Position numbers and translations under genes: made by a program
The notes under the pieces: model-generated
Database searches by the model: none
Told to the model about the DNA's origin: nothing
What the model saw: only the letters and a program-made list of their open reading frames with translations
Shown: one piece after another, positions 36,246-46,361 of the stretch
Numbering within the stretch: position 1 is the stretch's first letter
Layout of the letters: every line of letters begins with the position of its first letter
Assembly: GCA_020723305.1 (NCBI GenBank)
Contig: DYJC01000004.1
Span: 200,261 to 264,260, forward strand
DNA length: 64,000 nt
Reading direction: 5' to 3'
From: Desulfosudis oleivorans
GTDB lineage: Bacteria; Desulfobacterota; Desulfobacteria; Desulfobacterales; SURF-7

Positions 36246-37609
36246 GAATACTTCTCCTGGATTTTCCTTACTGCCTTGCAAAAAACATCCCCACGATGTG
36301 CATAACTGTCAAACATGTCAAAGCTTGAACAAGCGGGCGAAAGAAGAACCGTATCGCCCGGGATCGACTTTTCATGAGCTATGGTAACCGCATCAATCAT
36401 TGATGAAGCTTCTCTAATTTCAGCGTAGCCGCTTAATGATTTTTGAATTATCTTACGCGCTTCACCAATCACCAGAATCAGACGAACCTTGTCGAGTAGT
36501 TGTTCTTTTAAGACTCCATATTCACCACCTTTATCCAATCCGCCCATGATCAATATTATTTTACCATCAAATACCTCAAGTGCACGAAGAACTGCATCGA
36601 CATTGGTTGCTTTTGAATCATCAAAGTATCGCACCTGCCCTATCGTTGTAACATACTCAAGCCGATGAGGAAGGCCTCTAAAACTTTTTAATGCTGAGTT
36701 TATTCCTTCTATATTCCCTCCTGCAGCAAGTGTTGCAAGAGATGCGGCGGCAATATTTTCGTGGTTATGCTTGCCAACAAGTGTTGTTTCAGACAGATCA
36801 ATTATATACTGATTTTCACTCAGATGCCTGGGAAGATAAATTTTTTCCCGATTTATAATTGCTGTATTCTCCTGCTCTCCCGTGCTATCGAAAAACAGAT
36901 TTGTTGCCCTGCTTCTTACAGCCAAGCGCCGAATGGACTTGTCCGCACGGTTTAAAACCGCAAAATCCGTTTTTTCCTGGTTCTGAAAAATTTTTGCCTT
37001 GGATGTTGCATATGATTCAAAACCGTCATACCGATCAAGATGATCCTCTGTGATATTTAACAATACGCTGACATTCGGTCTGAACTGTTGAATTGTATCC
37101 AATTGAAAACTGCTCACTTCCACGACAAGCCGATCGACTTTATTAGACCCGCTAACATACTCGATAAGGGGCGTGCCAATGTTCCCTCCGGTAAATACCG
37201 AAAAACCACTTGCTTCCATCATTGCACTGATTAATTTTGTTGTCGTGGTCTTACCGTTTGTTCCCGTTATTGCAATCATGGGTTCATGGATAAATCTTGC
37301 TGCCAGTTCAATCTCACCGATAACAGGAATCCCTTTTTTATATGCCATCCGAAGAGGTTCTATGGTATGCGGAACACCAGGACTGATTACGATCAAGTCC
37401 GAGCCTTCCACTGTCTCAATACAGTGCCCGCCCAACTCCAGATGAACTCCCTTTTCCTGAAGCATTTTACTGAATGGCAGCAGTTTTTTCTCCTCTGCCC
37501 TATCGGTTACAGTTACAGTTGCACCCATCCCGGAAAGAAAGCATGCGCTCGCATACCCGGAACGGCCCAATCCTATCACCAGAATGTTTTTATTCTTAAA
37601 ATCATTCAT
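36242..37609 (-). CDS. murD: UDP-N-acetylmuramoylalanine--D-glutamate ligase
   Basis: 455-aa ligase adding D-Glu. The start MNDFKNKNILVIGLGRSGYA is typical; the P-loop is ITGTNGKTTTTK and the C-terminal LSPACSSFDMFDSYAHRGD is the diagnostic MurD end. The frame is open a further 28 codons upstream but ATG 37609 fits the family. The gap to mraY is 26 nt. Confidence 0.96.
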   Translation of the reverse strand: MNDFKNKNILVIGLGRSGYASACFLSGMGATVTVTDRAEEKKLLPFSKMLQEKGVHLELGGHCIETVEGSDLIVISPGVPHTIEPLRMAYKKGIPVIGEIELAARFIHEPMIAITGTNGKTTTTKLISAMMEASGFSVFTGGNIGTPLIEYVSGSNKVDRLVVEVSSFQLDTIQQFRPNVSVLLNITEDHLDRYDGFESYATSKAKIFQNQEKTDFAVLNRADKSIRRLAVRSRATNLFFDSTGEQENTAIINREKIYLPRHLSENQYIIDLSETTLVGKHNHENIAAASLATLAAGGNIEGINSALKSFRGLPHRLEYVTTIGQVRYFDDSKATNVDAVLRALEVFDGKIILIMGGLDKGGEYGVLKEQLLDKVRLILVIGEARKIIQKSLSGYAEIREASSMIDAVTIAHEKSIPGDTVLLSPACSSFDMFDSYAHRGDVFCKAVRKIQEKYS

Positions 37610-37635
37610 TTGCTTTAAACAACTCCAGCTCCTTT

Positions 37636-38715
37636 TTAACGCAGTTTGAGCGTACTCATGGATAGTAAGGCAAGTGCAATTGAAATGATCCAAAACCTTA
37701 CGATAACTTTAGGTTCAGGCCATCCCTTTAATTCAAAATGATGGTGAAGCGGTGCCATTCTGAATATCCTGCGCCCGTTTGTCATTTTGAAATAACCAAC
37801 CTGGAAAATGACCGATAATGCTTCAATCACAAAAAGGCCGCCGACAATCACCAATAAAATCTCCTGTTTTGTAATCACCGCAACTGTTCCTAGTAATGCG
37901 CCAAGGGGCAAAGAGCCGACATCCCCCATAAAAATCTGAGCAGGATATGTATTAAACCAGAGAAATCCAAGAGTCGCTCCTGCCAGTGCCCCACAAAAAA
38001 TGGTAATCTCACCGCCTCCGATTACATGGGTTATCTGCAGATATGTAGAAATCTTGGCATGCCCAGCCACATATGCAAAAACCATATAGGTTACGGAAGC
38101 GATTAAAACCGGACCTGCGGCAAGACCATCCAAGCCGTCTGTCAGGTTAACCGCATTGGATGTCCCGACAATGACAAATGCGGCAAATAGAATATAAAAA
38201 ACGCCAAGATCCGGGGAAATCTCTTTAAAAAACGGTATGGTCACCTGAGTATTGAACTCCGGGCCCATATACAATAACAGACCGGTTATCAATCCTATCA
38301 GTACCTGGAATGTAAATTTTGCATTTCCACTCAGCCCTTTATTACGTTTCTTGATCTGCATGAGAAAGTCATCGGCGAACCCGATCAGGGTAAAACCTAC
38401 AGCCACAAAAAGTAATACCCATACATAATGATTGGTCAAATCAGACCAAAGAAGTGTGGAAAGACAGATAGAAAACATGATGAGAACTCCGCCCATCGTC
38501 GGTGTCCCAGCTTTATCAAAGTGCGATGCCGGGCCCTCTTTTCGGATGTACTGTCCAATCTGCAGTTCTGCCAGTTTCCGGATGACCCATGGTCCCAGGA
38601 AAAAGCAGATGAAAAAAGCAGTCAGGCTGACGTAAATCGTCCTGAAAGTAATATACCGAAATACATTAAAGGCCGATATTTCAGTATGAAGTGGGTATAG
38701 TAAATGATAAATCAT
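37636..38715 (-). CDS. mraY: Phospho-N-acetylmuramoyl-pentapeptide transferase
   Basis: 359-aa integral membrane enzyme forming lipid I from UDP-MurNAc-pentapeptide and undecaprenyl phosphate; ten helices. TPTMGGVLI, the Mg-binding [13 protein letters not shown] and the APLHHHFE(L)KGW end are hallmarks. Its start overlaps the murF stop by 4 nt. Confidence 0.98.
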   Translation of the reverse strand: MIYHLLYPLHTEISAFNVFRYITFRTIYVSLTAFFICFFLGPWVIRKLAELQIGQYIRKEGPASHFDKAGTPTMGGVLIMFSICLSTLLWSDLTNHYVWVLLFVAVGFTLIGFADDFLMQIKKRNKGLSGNAKFTFQVLIGLITGLLLYMGPEFNTQVTIPFFKEISPDLGVFYILFAAFVIVGTSNAVNLTDGLDGLAAGPVLIASVTYMVFAYVAGHAKISTYLQITHVIGGGEITIFCGALAGATLGFLWFNTYPAQIFMGDVGSLPLGALLGTVAVITKQEILLVIVGGLFVIEALSVIFQVGYFKMTNGRRIFRMAPLHHHFELKGWPEPKVIVRFWIISIALALLSMSTLKLR

Positions 38716-40154
38716 TGTTCTATTTTAACCGATCCTTTTATTTGGGTGACGGTATCCTTGAGTCCTTCGATGATTCGTTCCATTTTCATTGCCCTTGAAC
38801 CCTTTACCAGCAACCAGTCCCCTGAAATCAGATTTCTTTTCAACTGTAAAATGATGTCATCTATCCCGCCGATAAAAATCTGCTTTTCGTTCATTTTTTT
38901 TCCTTTTGCCCCCTTTGCAACGGTTTCAGCCTGGTTACCGGTAACATATAAACTTGTGATTCCAGATTGTGCTGCAATTTCGCCGATCTCCTGATGCAGT
39001 TTTTGAGAATGTTCACCCAGTTCAAACATATCTCCAAAAACAAAAATCCCCCTCTTTTCCCCCCGAAGAGAACGAAAAGCGGCAATAGCGCATTTCACTG
39101 AATCCGGATTTGCATTATAGGTATCATCAACAATCGTTATCCCACTCTGGGTTGATACGATATTCATTCTGCCTTTAATGGGCTGGAATGCCTCAATTCC
39201 CAACCGTATTTCTTCACCGCTTATTCCAAGGGAATATCCGACAGCGGCTGCACAAAGCGCATTCAAAACATTAAAGTCACCACAGGTATTCAGCGTAACA
39301 TCGATTTCCGATTCCGGAAAGCGAATCGAAAAAACGGTTTTACTTTCAAATACACGAGATGCCATTCCCCGGATATTCGCTTTTTCTGAAAAACCATAAA
39401 AAAGGATACGTTCTTTTCTTCTTTCCGATAATTTCAGGATACGCGGATCATCTGCATTTAAAATCGCAGTGCCACCCGGCTGAATTTCTGATAGAAGCTC
39501 TCCCTTTGCATTCATTACGCCTTCTATGGAACCAACACCTTCAAGATGTGCATGCCCGATATTGGTGATTACTCCGATGTCCGGCTCACAGATTTTGGCA
39601 AGTCTGGTAATTTCACCGGCATGGTTCATACCAATCTCAACAACTGCCTGTTCGTGGTCCTTCCCGAGCCTTAAAAGTGTCAGTGGAAGGCCAATCTCGT
39701 TATTGTAATTTCCAATGGTTGATAATGCCGAATATTTTTGTTCAACTACCCGAGATATCATGTTCCGGGTAGTTGTCTTGCCACTGGATCCGGTGATTGC
39801 CGTGAGCGTCACACCCGATCGTTTTCTTTGAAACAAAGCAAGATCGCCAAGTGCTTTTGTGGTATCCTCCACGGCAATACATGAAACATTCCCACTCAGC
39901 CTGCCGGAGGAAAAAATTTCCTTTTTATGGTTTTTATCCACTATCAAACCATGAACACCCTGCCTCAGAACTTCCGGAACAAAAGAATGCCCATCATGAG
40001 AACCGCCGATGATTGCAACAAACAAATCACCCTTCCGTATATTTCTGGAATCGATTGAAACACCGGAAAATACATCCTCCCGATTACCGCAAAGCCATTC
40101 TCCGTCTGTTGCAGCAAGAAGATCATGAACTGAAAAAGGAATCGGGTGTATCAT
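38712..40154 (-). CDS. murF: UDP-N-acetylmuramoyl-tripeptide--D-Ala-D-Ala ligase
   Basis: 480-aa ligase adding D-Ala-D-Ala. [13 protein letters not shown] is the P-loop and [11 protein letters not shown]-like [12 protein letters not shown] is diagnostic. [14 protein letters not shown] follows. The start overlaps the murE stop (ATGA). No ddl gene lies in this cluster. Confidence 0.97.
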   Translation of the reverse strand: MIHPIPFSVHDLLAATDGEWLCGNREDVFSGVSIDSRNIRKGDLFVAIIGGSHDGHSFVPEVLRQGVHGLIVDKNHKKEIFSSGRLSGNVSCIAVEDTTKALGDLALFQRKRSGVTLTAITGSSGKTTTRNMISRVVEQKYSALSTIGNYNNEIGLPLTLLRLGKDHEQAVVEIGMNHAGEITRLAKICEPDIGVITNIGHAHLEGVGSIEGVMNAKGELLSEIQPGGTAILNADDPRILKLSERRKERILFYGFSEKANIRGMASRVFESKTVFSIRFPESEIDVTLNTCGDFNVLNALCAAAVGYSLGISGEEIRLGIEAFQPIKGRMNIVSTQSGITIVDDTYNANPDSVKCAIAAFRSLRGEKRGIFVFGDMFELGEHSQKLHQEIGEIAAQSGITSLYVTGNQAETVAKGAKGKKMNEKQIFIGGIDDIILQLKRNLISGDWLLVKGSRAMKMERIIEGLKDTVTQIKGSVKIEQ

Positions 40155-41683
40155 AACATTTCCACTCTCTTGAGTATATTTTCCGCCTCAATCCGATCAT
40201 CAAAGGGAGTTTTTTTCTTTCCGATAATCTGGTATGTTTCATGTCCTTTTCCGGCAATCAGGATTGTGTCACCTGGAAGAGACGCATCAATCCCTTTTTG
40301 GATGGCAGATTTCCGATCCGGTTCAACCATATATCCATTAAAAGGGGTTTTGGCATCATCCTTCACCTGGGTTTTCACCGGACGTATGCCTTCCAGAATA
40401 TCCTGGATGATGGCCATTTTATCTTCTGTTCTGGGATTATCAGATGTAATGATGCACAGATCCGATTGTTTTCCGGCAATACTACCCATTATCGGACGTT
40501 TGGATCGATCGCGATCACCGCCGCATCCAAAAATACAAATCAATCTGCCGGTTGTTAAAACTCGTAACGCGGAAAGAACTTTTTCCAGTGCATCCGGTGT
40601 ATGGGCATAATCCACAAATACATACCTTCCGGATCGATTGATAACCGGTTCGAGCCTTCCTGGAACACTGGCGAATTTCTCAATCCCTTCTTTCATATCT
40701 GAAATGGACAAGCCAAGACCGCAGCCGGCCCCGATTGCACATAAAATATTTTCGAGATTGAATTGGCCGACAAGAGGTGAACGAAATTCTATATTTCCTA
40801 TGGGAGTCTTGATTGAAGCTGTGATTCCGGAAAGAGTGATATGGGATTTCTCTATCTGGATATCATGATTTGTCGTAAGTCCGATTGTAATTATTCTTGG
40901 CCTGGTTTCTTGGGCTTCAAGAAGTGTTCTGAGTTCTTCTCCTTTCTCATGGAGACAATTAATCACTGCAATCGCTGGAGCTTTTCTTTGTCTTGTATCC
41001 AGACTTTCCATAAAAAACCGCTTTTTACACGCCCAGTAAGAATCCATATCACCATGGTAATCCAGATGATCCTGGCTCAAGTTGGTAAAGATTCCTACGC
41101 GGAATAAGATGTCGCTGATCCGATTCAAATCGATTGCATGGGAAGATGTTTCCATAACCACATGGCTGATACGATCATCGATCATTTCGGAAAGAATTCT
41201 GTGAAGATCCATTGATTCCGGTGTCGTCATTGGATTATCAAAGCTTTTGTCTCCATATCGATAGTTGATCGTTCCGATGACACCGCACGAGATGGCCGAA
41301 GCCTTCAGCATACTCTCAATAATATAAGAAGTTGTTGTTTTTCCATTTGTCCCGGTGATCCCGATCATGGTCAACTTTTCAGAAGGATAGGAATAAAATC
41401 TTGCCGCCAAATCAGACAAGGCTTTCCGGGAATCTTCTACCTGTATAAAAATCCCTTGCTTTTGAACAGCTTTCTGAACAATTACCGCAGATGCACCGCG
41501 TTCCAGCGCCTGATCGATAAAGTCATGTCCATCTGCCGATAAGCCGGGAATGGCCACGAATAATCCCCCCGGCAATACAGTGTCGGCACGGTAATGCATG
41601 GAAACAATTTCCGGATCAACCGTTTTCCGGAGTTTATTTTCCGGTTTGATATGGATGGCTTTCAGGAGTTCAGACAACTTCAT
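40151..41683 (-). CDS. murE: UDP-N-acetylmuramoyl-tripeptide synthetase MurE
   Basis: 510-aa ligase adding the third residue, probably meso-diaminopimelate. The P-loop is ITGTNGKTTTS and the substrate-selecting motif reads DNPRTED, a variant of the DNPR that binds meso-DAP in Gram-negative enzymes. The start overlaps the ftsI stop by 4 nt. Confidence 0.97.
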   Translation of the reverse strand: MKLSELLKAIHIKPENKLRKTVDPEIVSMHYRADTVLPGGLFVAIPGLSADGHDFIDQALERGASAVIVQKAVQKQGIFIQVEDSRKALSDLAARFYSYPSEKLTMIGITGTNGKTTTSYIIESMLKASAISCGVIGTINYRYGDKSFDNPMTTPESMDLHRILSEMIDDRISHVVMETSSHAIDLNRISDILFRVGIFTNLSQDHLDYHGDMDSYWACKKRFFMESLDTRQRKAPAIAVINCLHEKGEELRTLLEAQETRPRIITIGLTTNHDIQIEKSHITLSGITASIKTPIGNIEFRSPLVGQFNLENILCAIGAGCGLGLSISDMKEGIEKFASVPGRLEPVINRSGRYVFVDYAHTPDALEKVLSALRVLTTGRLICIFGCGGDRDRSKRPIMGSIAGKQSDLCIITSDNPRTEDKMAIIQDILEGIRPVKTQVKDDAKTPFNGYMVEPDRKSAIQKGIDASLPGDTILIAGKGHETYQIIGKKKTPFDDRIEAENILKRVEML

Positions 41684-43431
41684 CCGTTTGCTCCTTTTTC
41701 CCGGGAAATCGTTACCTTTTCCGAGCTTACAACAGACTTAACCTGACGCGGGGGAACATTTAGATAATTCAGCGTCTCATACGCAATTCGTTTGAATGAT
41801 GGAGCTGCTACAATCCCACCATAATGTTGTTCCTGGGGTTCATCCACAATCACAAGAATCGCCAATTTTGGGTCTTCGGCTGGTGCAAATCCGATAAAAG
41901 AAGCAACATAACCACTCCCTGCATATCCGCCGGATTTACCAACTTTCTGTGCTGTGCCGGTCTTCCCGCAAACGGAATATCCTTCCATGGCAGCTCCTGT
42001 TCCTGTGCCGCCTTCAGTTGTAACCTCCTGCATGATTTTCTTGACAGTTCTTGCAGTTTCAAGTGAAATCACATTCCGTATTTTTTGGGGCCGGAAATTC
42101 TCTACTAAACGTCCATTTCCATCAATGATTGCCTTAACGATATATGGTTTCATCAGGACACCATCATTGGCTATCGCCGAAACCGCTGTGATCAACTGAA
42201 TTGCGGAAACCGACATACCCTGACCAAAAGAAATTGTTCCAAAATCGATTTTCGACCACCTGGAATATGGAGTCAATAAACCAGTGGTTTCACCCGGACA
42301 GTCGATCCCGGTTTTCTCACCAAAACCAAATTTTTTCAGCATACTATACAATTGTTCTTTTCCGATTCTTTCCCCTACTTTCACTGAACCGATATTGCTT
42401 GAAACCTTAACGATTTCCTGAAGTGAAAGCCACCCATAGGGGTGTGTGTCATGAATGGTATTTCGACCCACCTTATAGCGCCCCTCTTCGCAATAGAAAA
42501 TAGTATTGGGTGTGCAGTACCCGCTTTCAAGAGCTGCGGATGCTAAAAAAATTTTCATCGTAGACCCGGGCTCGAACGGGTCTGTTATCGCTCTGTTTCT
42601 CCACCGACCTCGGTTGGACTCCTGATAGGTGTTGGGATTAAATCGGGGGGAATGAGCAAGAGCCAGTATGGCCCCGGTAGATGGTTCCATCACCACCGCA
42701 ATCCCCGACTTTCCGGAAAAATTCTGTACTGCTTCATCCAGGGAATACTCGGTGATATACTGAATAGCCTTATCAATCGTCAGAATAAGATTATTGCCGT
42801 TATATTCAGCAAGAATTTTCTTTTCCTCCCTGAAACGGCGTCCAAGAGCATCCTGAATCACTGTCTGCTTTGCTGTGCCACCTTTCAGGTAGTGGTTATA
42901 ATAAAACTCAAGTCCTTCAAGTCCATGACCATCAATTCCGGAAAACCCTATTACCTGAGATCCGAGAGAACGGTTTGGATAAACACGGCTATTCTCTGAA
43001 AGAAATCCGATCCCTTCCAGATTGGCTGCTTTTATCAATTGAACTTCTTTCGGTGTGGCATAACGCTTCACCCAGACAAATGGGCTTTTTGATGATAATT
43101 TTTCTCTTAGCTGTTTAGGATTGATTCCAAGAATGGTGCCAAGAGTTTTGGCTGTTTTAGAGGGTTTTTGAATACTCCTCGGAAATCCGGCGATGGATGT
43201 GACATCGATACTGACAGCCATCTCCCGATGCTTTGCATCAAAAATCGTTCCGCGCCTGCCGGTATCCGTTAATGATCTTTTATACTGCCCCTCAGCCTTT
43301 TCAGATAACCAGGAACCTTTAAAAACATGGAGATGAACAGCCCTTACAATGATAGCAGAAAATAACGAGCAGAAAAATATACCGATAATAAGAATGCGTG
43401 TTTGAATATTTTTCTTTTCGTTTTTTTTCAT
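41680..43431 (-). CDS. ftsI: Septal peptidoglycan transpeptidase FtsI (PBP3)
   Basis: 583-aa class B penicillin-binding protein. An N-terminal helix (about 13-34) is followed by the pedestal domain (RRGTIFDAKHREMA) and the transpeptidase, with active-site Ser290 in GSTMK, SSN, and CGKTGTAQK. Start ATG overlaps the ftsL stop (ATGA). A PASTA domain is absent. It cross-links septal peptidoglycan with FtsW. Confidence 0.96.
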   Translation of the reverse strand: MKKNEKKNIQTRILIIGIFFCSLFSAIIVRAVHLHVFKGSWLSEKAEGQYKRSLTDTGRRGTIFDAKHREMAVSIDVTSIAGFPRSIQKPSKTAKTLGTILGINPKQLREKLSSKSPFVWVKRYATPKEVQLIKAANLEGIGFLSENSRVYPNRSLGSQVIGFSGIDGHGLEGLEFYYNHYLKGGTAKQTVIQDALGRRFREEKKILAEYNGNNLILTIDKAIQYITEYSLDEAVQNFSGKSGIAVVMEPSTGAILALAHSPRFNPNTYQESNRGRWRNRAITDPFEPGSTMKIFLASAALESGYCTPNTIFYCEEGRYKVGRNTIHDTHPYGWLSLQEIVKVSSNIGSVKVGERIGKEQLYSMLKKFGFGEKTGIDCPGETTGLLTPYSRWSKIDFGTISFGQGMSVSAIQLITAVSAIANDGVLMKPYIVKAIIDGNGRLVENFRPQKIRNVISLETARTVKKIMQEVTTEGGTGTGAAMEGYSVCGKTGTAQKVGKSGGYAGSGYVASFIGFAPAEDPKLAILVIVDEPQEQHYGGIVAAPSFKRIAYETLNYLNVPPRQVKSVVSSEKVTISREKGANG

Positions 43432-43721
43432 GGAATAACAATTATTTGTTTTGGCTCAGGAATGATCAGCCCGAGCCGTTCTCTTGCAATTCTCCCAATC
43501 CGATCCGGTGATTTCAGACCGGCCAGTTCAACCTGTAAATTTTTCTGAAGATTGATCAACTCTCTGTTTCTTTTTTTTTCTTCTGTAATTTTGTATCCGG
43601 TACGAATACATTGAACCCGACACCAGGTATAAAAAAGCATCTCCCCCATCAGGATCAAAAGAAGAAGTACTCCGATTCCGACAGGAATGGGGGAACGAAA
43701 TCTTTTTTTACCTTTTTTCAT
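43428..43721 (-). CDS. ftsL: Cell division protein FtsL
   Basis: 97-aa bitopic membrane protein. A basic cytosolic start, one helix (about 14-35) and a coiled-coil (about 40-75) ending in RIGRIARERLGL(I)IPEP, the FtsL/FtsB-like end. It assembles with FtsB and FtsQ. Sequence conservation is low, so the call rests on length, layout and location. Confidence 0.9.
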   Translation of the reverse strand: MKKGKKRFRSPIPVGIGVLLLLILMGEMLFYTWCRVQCIRTGYKITEEKKRNRELINLQKNLQVELAGLKSPDRIGRIARERLGLIIPEPKQIIVIP

Positions 43722-43754
43722 AGGACTCTTTCCATATTGAAAATGGTTGTCATG

Positions 43755-44696
43755 TTATATTCTTTCAACTGCCCGAAGCCTGGTGCTACGGGACATTGGA
43801 TTTACCATCTTTTCAATCTCTGAAGGTTTTTGCGCCTTCCGGGTCAGAACATTAACCTTCTTCTTTTTACCACATACACATTGCGGAAAATCAGATGGGC
43901 AGACACACCCCTTATCCATGCTTCGAAACGTATGTTTAACAATTCGATCCTCAAGTGAGTGAAAGGAAAGTATACAAAGACGCCCTTTTGGATTCAGCAG
44001 GTCAACTGCTGTCTCCAGAAAACCTTCCAGAACGTCAAGCTCCTGATTCACTTCGATCCGCAATGCCATAAACACTTTTGTTGCAGGATGAATCCGCTTC
44101 TTATCCTGTTTTTTCTGAGAAGGAACCACCTCGCATATCATATCCGCCAGTTGTTTGCTTGTTCGGATTCTCTCCTTCTTTCTTTTTAAAACAATTTTTT
44201 TTGCAATCGATCGCGCATACCGCTCATCCCCTTTTTCCCAAAAAAGAGATGCCAGCGATTTCTCTTCATATCTGTTTACAATATCTTCAGCAGTAATTTT
44301 TGATTGCACATTCATTCGCATATCCAGCGGTTCATCCCTCATGAAACTGAAACCCCTCCCGCTGTTTTCCAGTTGATTGAGAGAAAGTCCCAAGTCTAGC
44401 AGGATTCCGTCCACGGCATTAATTTGTAGTTGAAAAAGAATGTCCTTCAAATTGATATAATTATCATGGAACAAATCGACTTGCTGTTTTTCATGGTTCA
44501 AGGCCTGAATTGCATTCTGAATCGCATCCATATCCTGATCGATTCCGATAAGCCTTCCACCTGGATGAATTTTTTCAAGAATCAAGACCGCATGACCTGC
44601 CCCGCCCAGAGTTCCATCAACATATATTTTCCCCGGTCGGCAGTTGAGCATATTGATAACCTCATTGGGCATAACCGATATATGGTGATAGGGCAT
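43755..44696 (-). CDS. rsmH: 16S rRNA (cytosine-1402-N4)-methyltransferase
   Basis: 313-aa SAM enzyme (MraW). HISVMPNEVINML, DGTLGGAGHAVLIL, the DLGLS(x)NQLE(x)SGRGFSF segment and the C-terminal ILSFHSLEDRIVK are diagnostic. It starts 4 nt after mraZ. It methylates C1402 in the ribosomal P site. Confidence 0.97.
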   Translation of the reverse strand: MPYHHISVMPNEVINMLNCRPGKIYVDGTLGGAGHAVLILEKIHPGGRLIGIDQDMDAIQNAIQALNHEKQQVDLFHDNYINLKDILFQLQINAVDGILLDLGLSLNQLENSGRGFSFMRDEPLDMRMNVQSKITAEDIVNRYEEKSLASLFWEKGDERYARSIAKKIVLKRKKERIRTSKQLADMICEVVPSQKKQDKKRIHPATKVFMALRIEVNQELDVLEGFLETAVDLLNPKGRLCILSFHSLEDRIVKHTFRSMDKGCVCPSDFPQCVCGKKKKVNVLTRKAQKPSEIEKMVNPMSRSTRLRAVERI

Positions 44697-44700
44697 AAGA

Positions 44701-45147
44701 TTATAGTCCTAGCTTTGCAATCTCGTTTCGAACACCCTCCTCCATAATATTTTCTTCCATCTTCAGGTTTTCCGCTTCCCAGTTTTCTCGATCCCAAATT
44801 TCAAAATGATCCAGGACTCCGACCAACACGACCTCCTTTTTGACTCCTGCATACTGCCTTAGTGTTGGAGGTATCAGAATGCGGCCCTGCTTGTCACAAC
44901 CGAGTTCAAAGGCTCCGCCGATAAAAACCCTTCTAAAACGCCGCATGGCTTCACTTTTCTCAGCCAGCGAAAGAATTTTATCCTCAATTTTTTTCCATTC
45001 TTCAAAAGTATAGGCGAAAAGGCTTGAATCCATCCGTGACAACATAACCCCATCACCGCCACCAGCTTGCAGGACCTCACGGAACCTGGCCGGAATAATC
45101 AGCCGTCCTTTTGGATCAATTGTATGGAAAGAACTTCCTCGAAACAT
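44701..45147 (-). CDS. mraZ: Transcriptional regulator MraZ
   Basis: 148-aa DNA-binding protein that controls the dcw operon. Two swapped-hairpin AbrB-like repeats are visible: DPKGRLIIPARFRE (residues 11-24) and DKQGRILIPPTLRQYA (about 85-100). It is the first gene of the cluster, and three TGG repeats 10 bp apart lie directly before its start. Confidence 0.96.
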   Translation of the reverse strand: MFRGSSFHTIDPKGRLIIPARFREVLQAGGGDGVMLSRMDSSLFAYTFEEWKKIEDKILSLAEKSEAMRRFRRVFIGGAFELGCDKQGRILIPPTLRQYAGVKKEVVLVGVLDHFEIWDRENWEAENLKMEENIMEEGVRNEIAKLGL

Positions 45148-45151
45148 ATTT

Positions 45152-45176
45152 CACCATTCAAACCCACTTTGAACCA
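45152..45176 (-). promoter_or_regulatory. MraZ operator (10-bp-spaced TGG repeats)
   Basis: Read on the minus strand, TGGTT, TGGGT and TGGTG begin exactly 10 bp apart between the promoter and the mraZ ATG. MraZ of E. coli and mycoplasmas binds TGGGN repeats at this spacing and represses its own operon. Confidence 0.75.
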
Positions 45177-45188
45177 CAATATTTGTCA

Positions 45189-45216
45189 TATCTATAATAT
45201 TTATGAAAATTGTCAA
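45189..45216 (-). promoter_or_regulatory. Candidate promoter of the dcw operon
   Basis: On the minus strand TTGACA (45211-45216) is a perfect -35. TAGATA follows after 16 nt; TATAGA after 14 nt overlaps it. It lies about 45-70 nt before mraZ, with the MraZ repeats just downstream of the -10. Confidence 0.55.
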
Positions 45217-45661
45217 GAAAAAAAATCAAAAATTAAACATTTTTTAAATAATTAACAGAAGTTAAATGAAGATACAATATGTGGTTTAAAGTGGATGTAA
45301 ATATGAAAATTTTTCCATATTTAACCTGATATAAAAAAGGTAATATGAGAATAACTTATTGAATTTAAATTAAATACATAAATACGCCCTCCAAAAGACC
45401 GATGGCCCTGTAAAAGGGAAAGACCAGCCCCTGCCATCGGGCATAAATTTAAAATACAATTATTTCAAAATGTTATTATCTGCCATATCCTCGGAAAGGG
45501 TATGGTTGAGGAAACTTCTGTCTTCATCCAAACTCGGCATAAATGACGACAAAAAGGGGGTGGTCAGAAGTGGGGATGTCTGTATGTAAAAAAAACAACC
45601 GGACAAAATGAAATTTATCATGAAAGGGAATACACTAATACAGTTTCAATTCGATAAAGCG
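45217..45661. other. Gene-free region with three RNA-like hairpins
   Basis: 445 nt with no plausible gene. On the plus strand CCGATGGC (45399-45406) pairs with GCCATCGG (45433-45440); CCATATCC (45483-45490) pairs with GGGTATGG (45498-45505, one G-U); and CTTCTG plus CATCC (45515-45520, 45525-45529) pair with GGGTG plus CAGAAG (45558-45562, 45565-45570). The first hairpin read on the minus strand ends in TCTTTT and could terminate the 45662 gene. The set could also be a small RNA; I do not recognise a riboswitch or known RNA family. Confidence 0.4.
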
Positions 45662-46090
45662 CTACTTTCTGTTGTTCTTTTTATCCTGTTGCGGCTCAAG
45701 ATGGATCGTAAATGGAATAACATGCAACGCCGGGGAAACCTCTGAAGTCGCACCGATTTCCCATTTCAGTGCAGTTGCTTTGTTTTCAAGATGCTCGGCA
45801 ATTTTGCGGAAAAGTCCATTCAGGTTTATCACAGGATGACGGGAAAACACCGCAGGCAGACCATAGGTCAAATTGCAGGCAAGGCATCTGCCCGGCCGCT
45901 GCTTGAGATGAAATTCAAATGCAAGTGCATTGTTTTGTATGCCTTGAAATACCAGGGAAATATCGTATGCACCTTCAGCAGCGTCCCCGTAAAGAGCATC
46001 AAAAAACTGATCCGAACGATCCAGGGGAAAAAGATCTGCTAATTTTTTTTCTGAAAATATTTCATGAAAAGAACTGTCTGCCATTATCAT
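45662..46090 (-). CDS. Conserved hypothetical protein
   Basis: 142-aa soluble protein. The central stretch (FHLKQRPGRCLACNLTYGLP then VFSRHPVINLNGL) is very distinctive and I recognise it as common in Desulfobacterota proteins of about 130-145 aa that have been given misleading names in databases. Two Cys in CLAC could bind metal. Start ATG 46090 (or 46084) follows AGGAG. Its function is unknown. It is transcribed towards the hairpin region. Confidence 0.7.
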   Translation of the reverse strand: MIMADSSFHEIFSEKKLADLFPLDRSDQFFDALYGDAAEGAYDISLVFQGIQNNALAFEFHLKQRPGRCLACNLTYGLPAVFSRHPVINLNGLFRKIAEHLENKATALKWEIGATSEVSPALHVIPFTIHLEPQQDKKNNRK

Positions 46091-46273
46091 CCTGCTCCTG
46101 AAGTCAAAAATATCTGTTACTCAAAATCCGGGATCGAAACATACATCAGGCACCAAAGCCCGTCAAACACTAAAAGTGTATATCAAGAAAAAATTTTGCC
46201 TTGCAAATGCATGCTTTTTAATATACTAAAATCCCTTCGGTTAAGACTGCAATTCAGTCTGTGCAATTCAAAC

Positions 46274-46361
46274 GCCTGGGTGGCGGAATAGGTAGACGCA
46301 AGGGACTTAAAATCCCTCGGCAATTATTGTCGTGCCGGTTCAATTCCGGCCCCAGGTACCA
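46274..46361 (+). tRNA. tRNA-Leu (UAA anticodon)
   Basis: 88-nt class II tRNA. The acceptor GCCTGGG pairs with CCCAGGT (first pair G-U), the anticodon stem AGGGA/TCCCT holds the loop CTTAAAA (anticodon TAA), and a long variable arm and T-arm GCCGGTTCAATTCCGGC follow. The 3' end ACCA (discriminator A plus CCA) is encoded. A weak AGATGC...GCATCT hairpin follows at 46367-46385 without a T-run. Confidence 0.97.

Noticed and set aside
45391-45445. A known riboswitch in the hairpin region
   Set aside because: The sequence lacks the core motifs of c-di-GMP, cobalamin, fluoride, ZTP, preQ1 or Moco classes that I compared.
46122-46273. Second tRNA or selC next to tRNA-Leu
   Set aside because: Only one cloverleaf is visible; no 90-nt-plus tRNA with UCA anticodon was found in the window.
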